A stretch of 37,424 nucleotides of DNA from Sedimentisphaerales bacterium (GTDB lineage Bacteria > Planctomycetota > Phycisphaerae > Sedimentisphaerales > SM23-30): positions 1 to 37,424 of the forward strand of contig JAFGSR010000218.1 of the NCBI GenBank assembly GCA_016934515.1, written 5' to 3'. A program made the position numbers and the translations under genes. This document shows, piece by piece, positions 24,791 to 32,532 of the stretch (position 1 is its first letter; each line of letters begins with the position of its first letter). Below the pieces are notes generated by a model, which saw only the letters and a program-made list of their open reading frames with translations, was not told the DNA's origin and searched no databases.

Positions 24791-25630
24791 ATGAAACTGC
24801 TTTATACCTCAGACCTGCACGGCTCGAAAATTCATTATCAGCAAGTGCTCGACGCCTTGCGAGAAGAATCGGCTGATGTATTGATTCTCGGCGGTGACCT
24901 GCTGCCGGATGGTGATCGCGGGATACCTTATTACCGTGTGGTGCGTTACATTCAGGATGACTTCAAAACTTTCCTGCAAGATGTCCGTAAAATTAATCCG
25001 GACATCCGGATTCTGACGGTTTTCGGTAATCATGACTGGATTTTCAGTATTGATGAATTTGCCGAGCTTCAGAAAAACCACCTGCTGCAGATGATTGAAT
25101 ATGATCGGCAGGTTACGTTTGACAACCTGACCTTTTTGGGTCTTTCCTATTGTCCACCGGCACCCTACTGGATCAAAGATTTTGAAAGACGGGACCGTGA
25201 AAACGACCACCCAACCGAATTTGGTGGCTACACCTGGAGTATCCGGGAGCGAAAAATTGTCTCGGTAACGGGGCGTGAATTTTTTTCCGAGCATCCCAGC
25301 ATTGAGCAGATGCTGGGGCAATGCGGCGATATCGAGGCCGGCTTTGTTTTTGTCAGCCATGCCCCCCCGGCTAATAGCAACCTTGATCTGCTGCTGGATG
25401 GTAATCCGGTCGGGTCCCATGCGGTTCGCGAGTTCATTGAAACCAAAAAGCCCATAATTTCGCTTCATGGTCACCTGCACGAATCGCCCATTGTCAGCGG
25501 ACACTGCTCTGACAAAATCGGCGAAACCCTGGCAATCAATCCCGGACAAAACCATGATAAGCTTTGTGCCGTCCGCTGGAACAGCCAAGAACCCGACCGG
25601 ATTCGACATACGCAAAACTGGTCAGTTTAA
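24791..25630 (+). CDS. Calcineurin-like metallophosphoesterase
   Basis: A 279-residue two-metal phosphoesterase. The metal ligands appear in the family order: Asp8 and His10 in TSDLHG, Asp36 in LGGDLLPDG, Asn80-His81 in GNHDW, then FVSHAPP and SLHGHLHE. The ending INPGQ (ETLAINPGQ) is common in this fold. Substrate cannot be read from sequence; relatives cleave nucleotides or other phosphoesters. No strong ribosome binding site precedes the ATG. The 13-base gap after argG suggests cotranscription and perhaps translational coupling. Confidence 0.85.
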   Translation: MKLLYTSDLHGSKIHYQQVLDALREESADVLILGGDLLPDGDRGIPYYRVVRYIQDDFKTFLQDVRKINPDIRILTVFGNHDWIFSIDEFAELQKNHLLQMIEYDRQVTFDNLTFLGLSYCPPAPYWIKDFERRDRENDHPTEFGGYTWSIRERKIVSVTGREFFSEHPSIEQMLGQCGDIEAGFVFVSHAPPANSNLDLLLDGNPVGSHAVREFIETKKPIISLHGHLHESPIVSGHCSDKIGETLAINPGQNHDKLCAVRWNSQEPDRIRHTQNWSV

Positions 25631-25720
25631 AACTGCGTGGATTAGCAGTCTTTAAGTCGGCAAAACACTGGTTTTGTTAGAATAATTTTATAATTAACGG
25701 ATTTTCTTCTGACAGGGACG

Positions 25721-27001
25721 TTGGAATTGATTTTACCTCAAGCTGTAATACTGATTTTCCTTTTTGCCCTGGGGATTTCGACGGGCAGTTTTTTGAATGT
25801 GGTGGTTTACCGCCTGCCGCGGGAGATGTCTCTGGTGCAGCCGGGCAGCCACTGCACCAGTTGCGGCAAACCAATCGCCTGGTACGACAATATTCCGGTA
25901 TTCGCCTGGTTTTTTCTCAGAGGCCGATGCCGTCATTGCGGTGCAGCTTTTTCGTTCCGTTACCCGCTGGTCGAACTTTTAACAGGTTTACTGTTTATTA
26001 CCCTGTATTGGGGCTACTTTTCGCAAAATCTACGTCAGCCGATGCCGGAATTTTTCGATAGCGGCTGGTTGATCTATCTGGGGCATATCGCGCTGCTTAG
26101 CGCCCTGTTGGCGGCAACGCTGATCGATGCCGAGCACTGGATAATTCCCCTGTCACTCTGCTACATAATCGTTGGCCTGGCACTGTTTTTGAGCCTGTTT
26201 TGGCCTTATGCGCTCGATGTTCCAGCCAATCAACTTTGGCGGCTGGTTCCCTATGCCGGTCCGAAATCTGCGGCACTAGCTGGCGGTGCTGCCCTCGGCC
26301 TGGCTATCAGCCTACTGCTCATCAGGCTAAAAATCCTCAAACGCAGTTTCCACGAGCTGATCGAAGCGGAAATCGCCGCTGAAAATCAGCAAAAAAACCA
26401 TAAAATCACTAATCAAGCCCAGACAATGCAATCCGACAGTCGATCTTCGCCGCAAAATACCGAAAAACAACCCGCAAATCCGCCCCCAACCGAGCCACCC
26501 ACCGATTTACCTGAAATTCCCGAAAATATCCGCCGTGAAATGTTCCGCGAAATACTGTTTCTCGCTCCGATCCTCATTTTGGCACTGGGGGCAAATTATC
26601 TGCTCACCAGCCAAACCTCGCTCGGATCGGCCTGGGAAAAATTTTTACTTGACCAAAAATGGGCATCGGGCTTGCTTGGCTGTGTTTTTGGGTTTATGAT
26701 AGGCGGAGGAGTGGTCTGGGTAACGCGGATTTTGGGTTCGCTGGCTTTCGGTAAAGAAGCCATGGGCCTGGGCGATGTGCACCTGATGGCGGCTGTCGGA
26801 GCCATGCTGGGCTGGACCAGCCCGGTAATCGCTTTTTTTATGGCACCGTTTATGGCTCTGGGTTGGGCACTGGCCCGGCTGGTGATCTATCGCAGCAGGG
26901 AAATCCCCTACGGGCCGTTTTTGTCCGCCGCCACTTTTTTGGTGATGCTGTTTCATGATCCCATAGTGGAATATTTCGCAGTTATTCTGATTCCGCCGTG
27001 A
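25721..27001 (+). CDS. Prepilin leader peptidase / N-methyltransferase (A24)
   Basis: Inner-membrane aspartic protease that cleaves and methylates type IV prepilins or pseudopilins. The N-terminal methylase-like part has SFLNVVVYRLPR and the zinc pairs Cys45-Cys48 and Cys70-Cys73 (CTSCGKP, CRHCGAAF). The catalytic aspartates are Asp136 in TLIDAEHWIIP and Asp352 in MGLGDVHLM. Odd point: between helices about residue 205 and 275 sits a hydrophilic Gln/Asn/Pro-rich insert (PANPPPTEPPTDLP), lengthening the protein to 426 residues against about 250-290. The start is TTG at 25721, with AGGG just upstream; a second TTG at 25727 has better spacing. A perfect TATAAT lies at 25689-25694 without a good -35. 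Substrate pilins are not in this window. Confidence 0.92.
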   Translation: MELILPQAVILIFLFALGISTGSFLNVVVYRLPREMSLVQPGSHCTSCGKPIAWYDNIPVFAWFFLRGRCRHCGAAFSFRYPLVELLTGLLFITLYWGYFSQNLRQPMPEFFDSGWLIYLGHIALLSALLAATLIDAEHWIIPLSLCYIIVGLALFLSLFWPYALDVPANQLWRLVPYAGPKSAALAGGAALGLAISLLLIRLKILKRSFHELIEAEIAAENQQKNHKITNQAQTMQSDSRSSPQNTEKQPANPPPTEPPTDLPEIPENIRREMFREILFLAPILILALGANYLLTSQTSLGSAWEKFLLDQKWASGLLGCVFGFMIGGGVVWVTRILGSLAFGKEAMGLGDVHLMAAVGAMLGWTSPVIAFFMAPFMALGWALARLVIYRSREIPYGPFLSAATFLVMLFHDPIVEYFAVILIPP

Positions 27002-27092
27002 TTTGTGCCGTAATCCGGTGGTCAGCGGGATTATCTGGTTAGGGTGAGCAATCGAAGGCTTTGTCAGGATTTCTCAGAACAGCGAGGTTATT

Positions 27093-27419
27093 ATGCCGAT
27101 AAGCTGGAACAAATTTAAGGTTTATGCGAAACTTACCCTGGTAGTTATTCTCTTTTTGCTGGTAATTATCTTTCTGATTCAGAATCGCAACCGGGTCTCC
27201 ATAAATTTCCTTTTTTGGCAGACCCCGCCCGTACCTAAGTTCCTGTTTATTCTGTCGGTGGCGGGTTTTAGCCTACTGATTTTCAAGATTTCTACCAAGA
27301 TCGGCAAAGTAATGCACGATTTCAAGCAAATACGCCGGGAAGAAAAAGATCGACAGCAGCTCATCGAGCAGGTAAAAAGGGAATCTGTAACCGATAAACC
27401 AAATAAACCAGAAAACTAA
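27093..27419 (+). CDS. LapA-domain inner-membrane protein
   Basis: A 108-residue protein of the lipopolysaccharide assembly protein A (DUF1049) type. Two membrane segments are seen, at about residues 12-28 and 47-62, separated by the family phrase QNRNRVSINFLFW. A charged cytoplasmic helix follows (DFKQIRREEKDRQQLIEQVKRE). In E. coli, LapA with LapB controls LPS synthesis through LpxC turnover; whether that holds here is unknown. GAGG lies six bases ahead of the ATG. It starts 91 bases after the prepilin peptidase and may share its transcript. Confidence 0.8.
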   Translation: MPISWNKFKVYAKLTLVVILFLLVIIFLIQNRNRVSINFLFWQTPPVPKFLFILSVAGFSLLIFKISTKIGKVMHDFKQIRREEKDRQQLIEQVKRESVTDKPNKPEN

Positions 27420-27481
27420 AAGTCCTTTAAGAAAGCCATCAAAAATCAAATTACCCACTAGTAGATTTTGTGGTTTTAACC

Positions 27482-27547
27482 GGACCAAACCTGCGTTGGA
27501 ACCGCAGGCTAAATATTTAGCCCCGCGTTCTACGCGGGGTTTGGACC
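27482..27547. repeat. Nested palindrome cassette (outer repeat, two hairpins, central palindrome)
   Basis: CCAAACC (27485-27491) and GGTTTGG (27538-27544) form an outer inverted repeat. Inside are the hairpin CCTGCG/CGCAGG (27490-27495 and 27503-27508), the perfect palindrome CTAAATATTTAG (27509-27520) and the hairpin CCCCGCGT/ACGCGGGG (27521-27528 and 27532-27539) with a 3-base loop. Shared bases mean the outer and inner folds are partly alternative. It has no T-tract. It fills the gap between the LapA gene and the OmpA-type gene. Confidence 0.7.
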
Positions 27548-27662
27548 AACGAATTCAAATGTTATGCGGTACTAGCGTGGGTAACTTGTAAAAAAAAATA
27601 AACTCATTTTGTAAGAGTAAACAATCGAAACTGAAAATTCATTGTAAGTAAGGAGACTGCAA

Positions 27663-28307
27663 ATGAAAAAAATCAACCTGTTATTGGCCTTGGCTGTCCT
27701 TTGTGCCGTTGTTATTTCCGGCGGCTGTCAGCCCTGGGAGAAAAAGTACAATACCTGCGTACAGGAAAAGGAAAACCTCGAGGGTCTTTTCGAAAGCTCT
27801 CAGCAATCACTGCAACAATGCGACGCCGAGCGCGCCCGGCTGGCTCAGCAGATTGCCAGCCTGAACCAGCAACTCAGAGATGCACAGGCATCCCAGGCAT
27901 CCAAACCCGTGGAAACCGGTCTGGAAGCTGAAGGTGGAGTTTATGATCCGTCCAAGGGGACCATTACCGTTCCGCTGGCCAGTGATGTTTTATTCGATTC
28001 CGGCAATGCCACTTTGAAATCCGAACCAAAAGCCAAGCTCAATCGAATAGCCGGAATCATCAATCAGCGTTACAGCGGCAAAGAGGTCTGGGTCGTCGGC
28101 CACACCGACACCGATCCCATCCGCAAGAGCAAATGGAAAGATAACTGGGAACTTTCCGCCCAGCGGTCTCTAGCAGTTACCCGCTATCTCATTGGGCAGG
28201 GCATTCCCGCCAAACAGCTCGCCGCCGCCGGTCGGGGTGAATTCCATCCCATAGGCTCACGCAAAGCTGACAACCGACGCGTTGAAGTTATCGTACACAT
28301 GTATTAA
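27663..28307 (+). CDS. OmpA/MotB-domain lipoprotein (Pal-like)
   Basis: An envelope lipoprotein expected to bind peptidoglycan. The signal ends in lipobox ISGGC (Cys22). A coiled coil at about residues 35-80 is rich in Gln and Glu (ESSQQSLQQCDAERARLAQQ). The OmpA-like domain runs from about 100 to 212 with SDVLFDSGNATLKSEPKAKL, VWVVGHTDTDPIRKSKW, LSAQRSLAVTRYL and the closing NRRVEVIVHM. The layout, lipid anchor plus coiled coil plus OmpA domain, resembles peptidoglycan-binding lipoproteins common in planctomycetes. AAGGAG lies seven to eight bases ahead of the ATG. A strong terminator sits about 90 bases after the stop. Tol-system genes are not adjacent, so I do not call it Pal. Confidence 0.88.
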   Translation: MKKINLLLALAVLCAVVISGGCQPWEKKYNTCVQEKENLEGLFESSQQSLQQCDAERARLAQQIASLNQQLRDAQASQASKPVETGLEAEGGVYDPSKGTITVPLASDVLFDSGNATLKSEPKAKLNRIAGIINQRYSGKEVWVVGHTDTDPIRKSKWKDNWELSAQRSLAVTRYLIGQGIPAKQLAAAGRGEFHPIGSRKADNRRVEVIVHMY

Positions 28308-28359
28308 TCGGCCGGCAGCGTCAGTTTTTTGTGTTTTGGCAGTTCAGTGCCATCTCTGC

Positions 28360-28388
28360 TTGACCTGACGTCTCTGGCATAATAGAAT
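28360..28388 (+). promoter_or_regulatory. Promoter-like pair directly before a terminator
   Basis: TTGACC (28360-28365) and TAGAAT (28383-28388) are separated by exactly 17 bases, five and four matches to consensus. Transcription from here would run straight into the hairpin at 28400 and give an RNA of about 35-40 nt. It may be chance. Confidence 0.3.
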
Positions 28389-28399
28389 AAAGCTCCGCA

Positions 28400-28433
28400 A
28401 ACAGCCCCTGGCAAATGCTGGGGGTTGTTTTTT
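28400..28433 (+). terminator. Rho-independent terminator after the OmpA-type gene
   Basis: A 13-bp stem: AACAGCCCCTGGC (28400-28412) with GCTGGGGGTTGTT (28417-28429), including three G-U pairs, and a 4-base AAAT loop. A run of six T residues (28428-28433) follows. It sits 92 bases after the stop of the OmpA-type gene. Confidence 0.87.
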
Positions 28434-28782
28434 GGAAAATAGTCATTAATTTAGGTTCTCATCCAAAACAGTTGGTTGAAAGAGAAGAATTTTAGACAGA
28501 GCCTGCCCTGAGCGGAGTCGAATGGGATAACGTGATTGACTTGATATAAAATCATGTTTATCAAAGATTTACAGACCATGACGGTTTTATCCGGGTTGTT
28601 TTGGTATTAAAGCAACCTCTGAAAAAACGAATTCTTCATTAACTTCCTGCCGCGACGGGCGCAGGCACGGCAGGCAAGCTCTTCATGGTTAAATTAAAAT
28701 CCTGTGCATCCTGTTATCCTGTCAAAAAAATTTAATAGTGAAATATCGATAACGTAAAAAATACTAATTACCGAGATTAAAC
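28434..28782. other. Gene-free spacer before hisH with dispersed repeat fragments
   Basis: No gene is seen. It contains the hairpin CCTGCCG/CGGCAGG (28646-28652 and 28668-28674), a relative of the palindrome at 29929-29962. It also contains CCTGTGCATCCTGTTATCCTGTC-type repeat text near 28700. A possible promoter for hisH, TTGACT - 17 bases - TATCAA, lies at 28536-28564, but it would leave a leader of about 210 bases. Confidence 0.5.
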
Positions 28783-29403
28783 ATGATAGCTATTGTTGAC
28801 TACGGCATGGGTAACCTGCACAGCGTGAAAAAAGCCTTCGACTTTATCGGCGCCGAGTCGGAAATCGTCACCGAACCCGCTGCTATCGACGCCGCGGAAA
28901 AAATCGTCCTGCCCGGCGTGGGTGCTTTCGCGGACGCTATTGATACGCTGCAAAAAAAACAACTGGTTAATCCTCTCAAACAGGCCATCGAGGACGGTCG
29001 TTATTTCCTGGGCATCTGCCTGGGCCTGCAGATGCTTTTCGATATCAGCTACGAAGATGGCCAATTCCCCGGCCTCGGCGTCATCCCCGGCCAGGTGGTT
29101 CGCTTCGATCTTTCCGATCTGCCTGATCACGCCGAGTTGAAAATCCCCCACATGGGATGGAACGCCCTGAACATCAAAGGCGACATCCCCATCTACCAGG
29201 GCATCGAAAATGGCTCTTACGTTTACTTCGTCCACTCTTACTACGTCACGCCCACCGACAATGCGGTAATCGCCACCACCACCACCCATGGCTGCGAGTT
29301 CGTCTCCAGCATCGCCCGCAACAATCTCTTCGCCACCCAGTTCCACCCCGAAAAATCACAACGCATCGGCCTACAAATCCTGAAAAACTTCGCCAATTTA
29401 TAA
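28783..29403 (+). CDS. hisH: Imidazole glycerol phosphate synthase, glutaminase subunit HisH
   Basis: Supplies ammonia from glutamine to HisF in histidine synthesis. The class I amidotransferase triad is complete: Cys79 in GICLGLQM, His188 and Glu190 in QFHPEKS. The oxyanion segment PGVGAF and the HisH-typical KIPHMGWN and YFVHSYYV are present. Length of 206 is normal. The ribosome binding site is weak (GAGA). Odd point: hisF, hisA and all other his genes are absent from the window, and hisH stands alone between two repeat-rich spacers. Third codon positions are strongly C-rich, unlike the plus-strand genes at 8-12 kb. Confidence 0.96.
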   Translation: MIAIVDYGMGNLHSVKKAFDFIGAESEIVTEPAAIDAAEKIVLPGVGAFADAIDTLQKKQLVNPLKQAIEDGRYFLGICLGLQMLFDISYEDGQFPGLGVIPGQVVRFDLSDLPDHAELKIPHMGWNALNIKGDIPIYQGIENGSYVYFVHSYYVTPTDNAVIATTTTHGCEFVSSIARNNLFATQFHPEKSQRIGLQILKNFANL

Positions 29404-29538
29404 TCTATAATTAATAATTTCGTATCCGTTCACAAAGTTTTTAATCTCCGCCGAAAGCGGATTGCTTAAAACTGCCCTGAAGGGGCAAAATATCAAAGCC
29501 CGGGGCATCGCCCTGGGTAAACGTCCGCAACTGTTTCT

Positions 29539-29620
29539 GAAGCCCTGAAAGGGCGAAAGAAAGTTATTTTTCGTCATTCTTCATTTTATTCTTGTAGGGT
29601 GGGTAACTTGTTACCCACGC
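29539..29620. repeat. 82-bp direct repeat, copy 1
   Basis: Identical to 29825-29906 except one base (G here, A there, shortly before GGGTAAC). It begins with the small hairpin GCCC-TGAAA-GGGC and ends in the palindrome GTGGGTAAC-TT-GTTACCCAC. A partial relative of the end (GTGGGTAACTTG) is found near 27575. Confidence 0.92.
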
Positions 29621-29824
29621 AGTTTCCGCCGTTGACCAATCACCATGATCACCGCCAAAGGGCTTACCCCCCGTCCATTCATGCCCATTAAGTCCATCTA
29701 ATATCTATAATTTATAATTTATAATTGCAACCGTTCACGGGTTCTTTTTCTTATCAGGCCCGAAGGGCCGTAAGAGCGCATAGCCGGGGGCGTAAGCCCC
29801 CGGATAAATCACGACAACCAATAT

Positions 29825-29906
29825 GAAGCCCTGAAAGGGCGAAAGAAAGTTATTTTTCGTCATTCTTCATTTTATTCTTGTAGGATGGGTAACTTGTTAC
29901 CCACGC
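29825..29906. repeat. 82-bp direct repeat, copy 2
   Basis: Second copy of the block at 29539-29620. The single difference shortens the terminal palindrome by one pair (TGGGTAAC/GTTACCCA). The 286-base offset between copies sets the unit length. Confidence 0.92.
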
Positions 29907-29917
29907 GGTCATCTGTC

Positions 29918-29968
29918 ATGCCCAACTTGACCTGCCGCGACGTGGCTTCGGCACGGCGGGTCGGGCAT
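29918..29968. repeat. Two-tier palindrome
   Basis: Outer arms ATGCCC (29918-29923) and GGGCAT (29963-29968) enclose inner arms GACCTGCCG (29929-29937) and CGGCGGGTC (29954-29962), with one G-U pair. The outer arms match the hairpin at 243-262 and the inner arms match the one at 28646-28674, so this copy combines both repeat types. Confidence 0.7.
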
Positions 29969-30083
29969 CCAACCTTTTTTCGTCATTCGGACTTCGTTAT
30001 TAACTCGTCATTCTGGCTTCGTCATTCGTCATTTATAATGTAGTAATTTCCCCCGTTGACCAATCACCCTGCACCTTACCCCT

Positions 30084-32153
30084 CTATTCTCCCACCGGCC
30101 AAAACACCCGATCGCAACCGCCGACATCATCTTGGCCCCAAATATCTCTCGGATTATGAACCCCGCCGTCATCTTCAAAATCCGCTCCCACGCTGTACAA
30201 CACAAAATCCTCACCCCGCTTCTCGTACCGCAGCAACCCCGCACCATACGGATCGTTCGGCAAATCCTCTTCCAGACAATACCCATCAACAACCAACTCC
30301 TCCAACTCCTCCGGATACACCCCCTTCGCCAACTCCCACCGACGCAACGCCAACACCGTTAACGTCGCCTCATACTCCGCCTTACCCCTATACGCCAGAT
30401 CACCCGCCCTCCCCATCGCCGGCACAAGATAGCGTAGCAGAAAATATCGAATCCTTGGCAAACTATTTATTACATCATTAATATCAATCTCCTTCTCTCG
30501 TTTCTGATAAGGACTCAACTTTATAGCCCTGCCTATCTGCCCATATATCTCTAACGCCTTAGCCACGGTCGCGTCCCGTCGGGCATGCACAATACATAAG
30601 CCACTACTAACAAAAATTGGTTCCTCTGCACTACCAACCATATCAGTAAGCAACATAAGTTGCCGCGGTATCAGATGCCCGCCTCCCGGCCCGCCTTCCG
30701 TAAACATTTGTTGAATCGCGTCCAAAAAGAACAACTTCTCTCCCTCAATATCCATCAATGGATAACCCCCTTCGTACACCTGTTTTAACTGCTGCTGCAC
30801 CAACTCCAATTGCTCCGCACGAATCTGCTCCCGCTGAACTATACGAACAATTTCTCCCTGACCCATCCTGAATATCGCCAAACCCACCAACTGCTCGATC
30901 AAACTTGATTTCTCCCGCCGCCAGTGTCGTCCCGCCCGCACTACCGTCAAGCAATCTTCCAATGCCTGGTCAATTTCCCCACGCTCCGCCGCCAGCCGCG
31001 CCCGCCAGATACCCACCCGCGAAATATTCCGCAAATGTCCCAAATGAGGCAATAACACACTTATCAACCATCGTTCTTCCTCTGTAGCATCCTCGCCATA
31101 CCCATACTCCCGCCAGCAATATCTTTTCAAACTGCCCACCTTAAAATCCCGCCATGCCGCCTCATTTTGCCTGACCCAGTTCTGCAATGATTCAAATTCC
31201 GATTTCGTAAATCCTTCAAATACGCTCTCTTCCTTCTGTCCCGTACGCTTCATCCATTTCCGCACCATCGCCACCGCGACCGCCTCATCGAAATTTTCCG
31301 GCACCCGATTGTCCCGTTTCCATTCAAACAGTTTATCTGTCGGTACCTTTTCGCTATCGACCCATGGTTTTCTTTCCCTCGTTCTCAAAGGTACCCACTT
31401 GTTATATAAAATACCCTTTACCCGACAACCAATCTCACGGTCGAAATTCCCATAATAAGGCAGGGCCTTTCGGGTTTCCAAATTCAAAAATGGAACCAGA
31501 TCGTTCCCAATGCACTGTTGAATAACTTCCTGCTGCTCAGTCGTTAAGTTTTTCCAGGCTTCTTCATGTTGTCTAAGCCATTCCAGAATTTTTTCTTGAT
31601 CTTCCGCCTTTAATCCCCCAAATCGAACCCACTCTTTCCGCTCCTTCTGGTTCTTTTTAATAAGGTCTTCGATGGCCGCATCGGCTTCTACATACTTTTC
31701 GATCGCCTTTTCATAATCCAGCCACGCATTCTCCTCATCTACCACCGCCGGACGGGTTATATCACTCCACACCTTCGCATAATCCACCCGCACCGTTGGC
31801 TGACCCGTCATAAACCAAACCGTGTACAGTATAAACAAAAGCATCGACACCCCCACCGTCTGCAGGATGCGGACCATCGCTTTTCTCCACCACGGACGAC
31901 ACCGCTTCTTTCCCCGCCGAATCAATTTCGCCAACACCTTAGCCTCACCAAATTGCTCGATCAGCTTTCTCGCTGCATATTCCCGCTGTCCTTCCTCCTC
32001 AATATCCTTCAACGCATCGACAAAATGACCCTCAAGCTCATCCCGAACCTCCTGCCGCACTTTTTTACGATACCTCATCCGCCGTATCACTTCACCCAGA
32101 TACTCTGTTACTACTTCAGGCAAAGACGATTGCGAGTCCTGTTTGTTTGCCAT
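30084..32153 (-). CDS. Large membrane protein with HAAS-like N-terminal domain
   Basis: A 689-residue protein of unknown function. Residues about 10-85 look like the HAAS (PadR-associated) prefix domain: YRKKVRQEVRDELEGHFVDAL and AARKLIEQFGEAKVLAKLI. One membrane helix follows at about 95-115. The remainder is a long helical, Trp/Glu-rich soluble part, presumably outside the membrane. The C terminus has the pattern LPNDPYGAGLLRYEKRG followed by YSVGADFEDDGG, which resembles the ends of planctomycete pseudopilin-like proteins. GAGGAAG lies six bases ahead of the ATG. It starts 16 bases after padR, so the two form an operon. Relatives paired with PadR regulators are common in planctomycetes. 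The plus strand here is extremely C-rich. Confidence 0.78.
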   Translation of the reverse strand: MANKQDSQSSLPEVVTEYLGEVIRRMRYRKKVRQEVRDELEGHFVDALKDIEEEGQREYAARKLIEQFGEAKVLAKLIRRGKKRCRPWWRKAMVRILQTVGVSMLLFILYTVWFMTGQPTVRVDYAKVWSDITRPAVVDEENAWLDYEKAIEKYVEADAAIEDLIKKNQKERKEWVRFGGLKAEDQEKILEWLRQHEEAWKNLTTEQQEVIQQCIGNDLVPFLNLETRKALPYYGNFDREIGCRVKGILYNKWVPLRTRERKPWVDSEKVPTDKLFEWKRDNRVPENFDEAVAVAMVRKWMKRTGQKEESVFEGFTKSEFESLQNWVRQNEAAWRDFKVGSLKRYCWREYGYGEDATEEERWLISVLLPHLGHLRNISRVGIWRARLAAERGEIDQALEDCLTVVRAGRHWRREKSSLIEQLVGLAIFRMGQGEIVRIVQREQIRAEQLELVQQQLKQVYEGGYPLMDIEGEKLFFLDAIQQMFTEGGPGGGHLIPRQLMLLTDMVGSAEEPIFVSSGLCIVHARRDATVAKALEIYGQIGRAIKLSPYQKREKEIDINDVINSLPRIRYFLLRYLVPAMGRAGDLAYRGKAEYEATLTVLALRRWELAKGVYPEELEELVVDGYCLEEDLPNDPYGAGLLRYEKRGEDFVLYSVGADFEDDGGVHNPRDIWGQDDVGGCDRVFWPVGE

Positions 32154-32169
32154 TATAACTTCCTCACAA

Positions 32170-32520
32170 TTACGACGTTGCTAATCCCGTCACCCCAATC
32201 CCGAATACCATGTTCGCCCCCGCCTGCAACTGTTGCCACTGTTCCTTTCGGCTGACCAACTCACCTTTGCCCTTACTGGTGATCGAGTAATATCGACGCT
32301 TACGTTTGTTTTCGCTCTCCTGCCATGCCGCCTTCACCAACCCCTTGGCTTCGAGATTATACAATAACGGGTATAGCGTCCCCCGCCCCAACGTCAAAAT
32401 CCCCCCGCTGCGTTCCTCTATTGCTTCGCTTAGCTCGTAACCGTACATTGCACCCCGCGACAAAATCTCCAGCACCACCACCGGAGCAACACCCTTCAAT
32501 AACTCTCGTTCAATTTTCAT
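32170..32520 (-). CDS. PadR family transcriptional regulator
   Basis: A 116-residue winged-helix repressor. The PadR core is clear: LEILSRGAMYGYELSEAIEERSGG, then LGRGTLYPLLYNLEAKGLVKAAW and KRRYYSITSKGKGEL. It lacks the long C-terminal helical domain of the larger PadR group, so it belongs to the short subfamily. GGGAGA lies five to nine bases ahead of the ATG. Three nested dyads upstream (32533-32579) probably form its own operator. It should control itself and the downstream HAAS-domain gene. Confidence 0.92.
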   Translation of the reverse strand: MKIERELLKGVAPVVVLEILSRGAMYGYELSEAIEERSGGILTLGRGTLYPLLYNLEAKGLVKAAWQESENKRKRRYYSITSKGKGELVSRKEQWQQLQAGANMVFGIGVTGLATS

Positions 32521-32532
32521 AATTCATCTCCC

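Larger units (their letters stand above)
29404..30083. repeat. Repeat-rich spacer built of two copies of a ~300-bp unit
   Basis: No gene is seen. Each unit starts with TCTATAATT-type AT-rich text (29403 and 29704), continues with CCGTTCAC (about 29427 and 29731), then two hairpins, then an 82-bp near-identical block (29539-29620 and 29825-29906). The motif CCGTTGACCAATCACC occurs near 29629 and 30053. The first unit's hairpins are TGCCC/GGGCA (29473-29487) and CCCGGGGC/GCCCTGGG (29499-29517). The second unit's hairpins are GGCCC/GGGCC (29757-29769) and CCGGGGGC/GCCCCCGG (29784-29803). Positions correspond but loops and stems differ, with paired changes. Confidence 0.8.

Noticed and set aside
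24809..25615. Minus-strand open frame covering almost the whole metallophosphoesterase gene
   Set aside because: The plus-strand frame has all metal-binding motifs in order, while the minus-strand translation has none.
27482..27547. Terminator for the LapA gene
   Set aside because: The stems are strong, but no T-tract follows on either strand.
27663..28307. Calling the OmpA-domain lipoprotein Pal
   Set aside because: No tolQ, tolR, tolA or tolB gene is adjacent, and many unrelated lipoproteins share this domain layout.
29404..30083. CRISPR array
   Set aside because: Repeats are 82 bp and only two copies exist, with long unequal spacers and internal hairpins. No cas genes are present.
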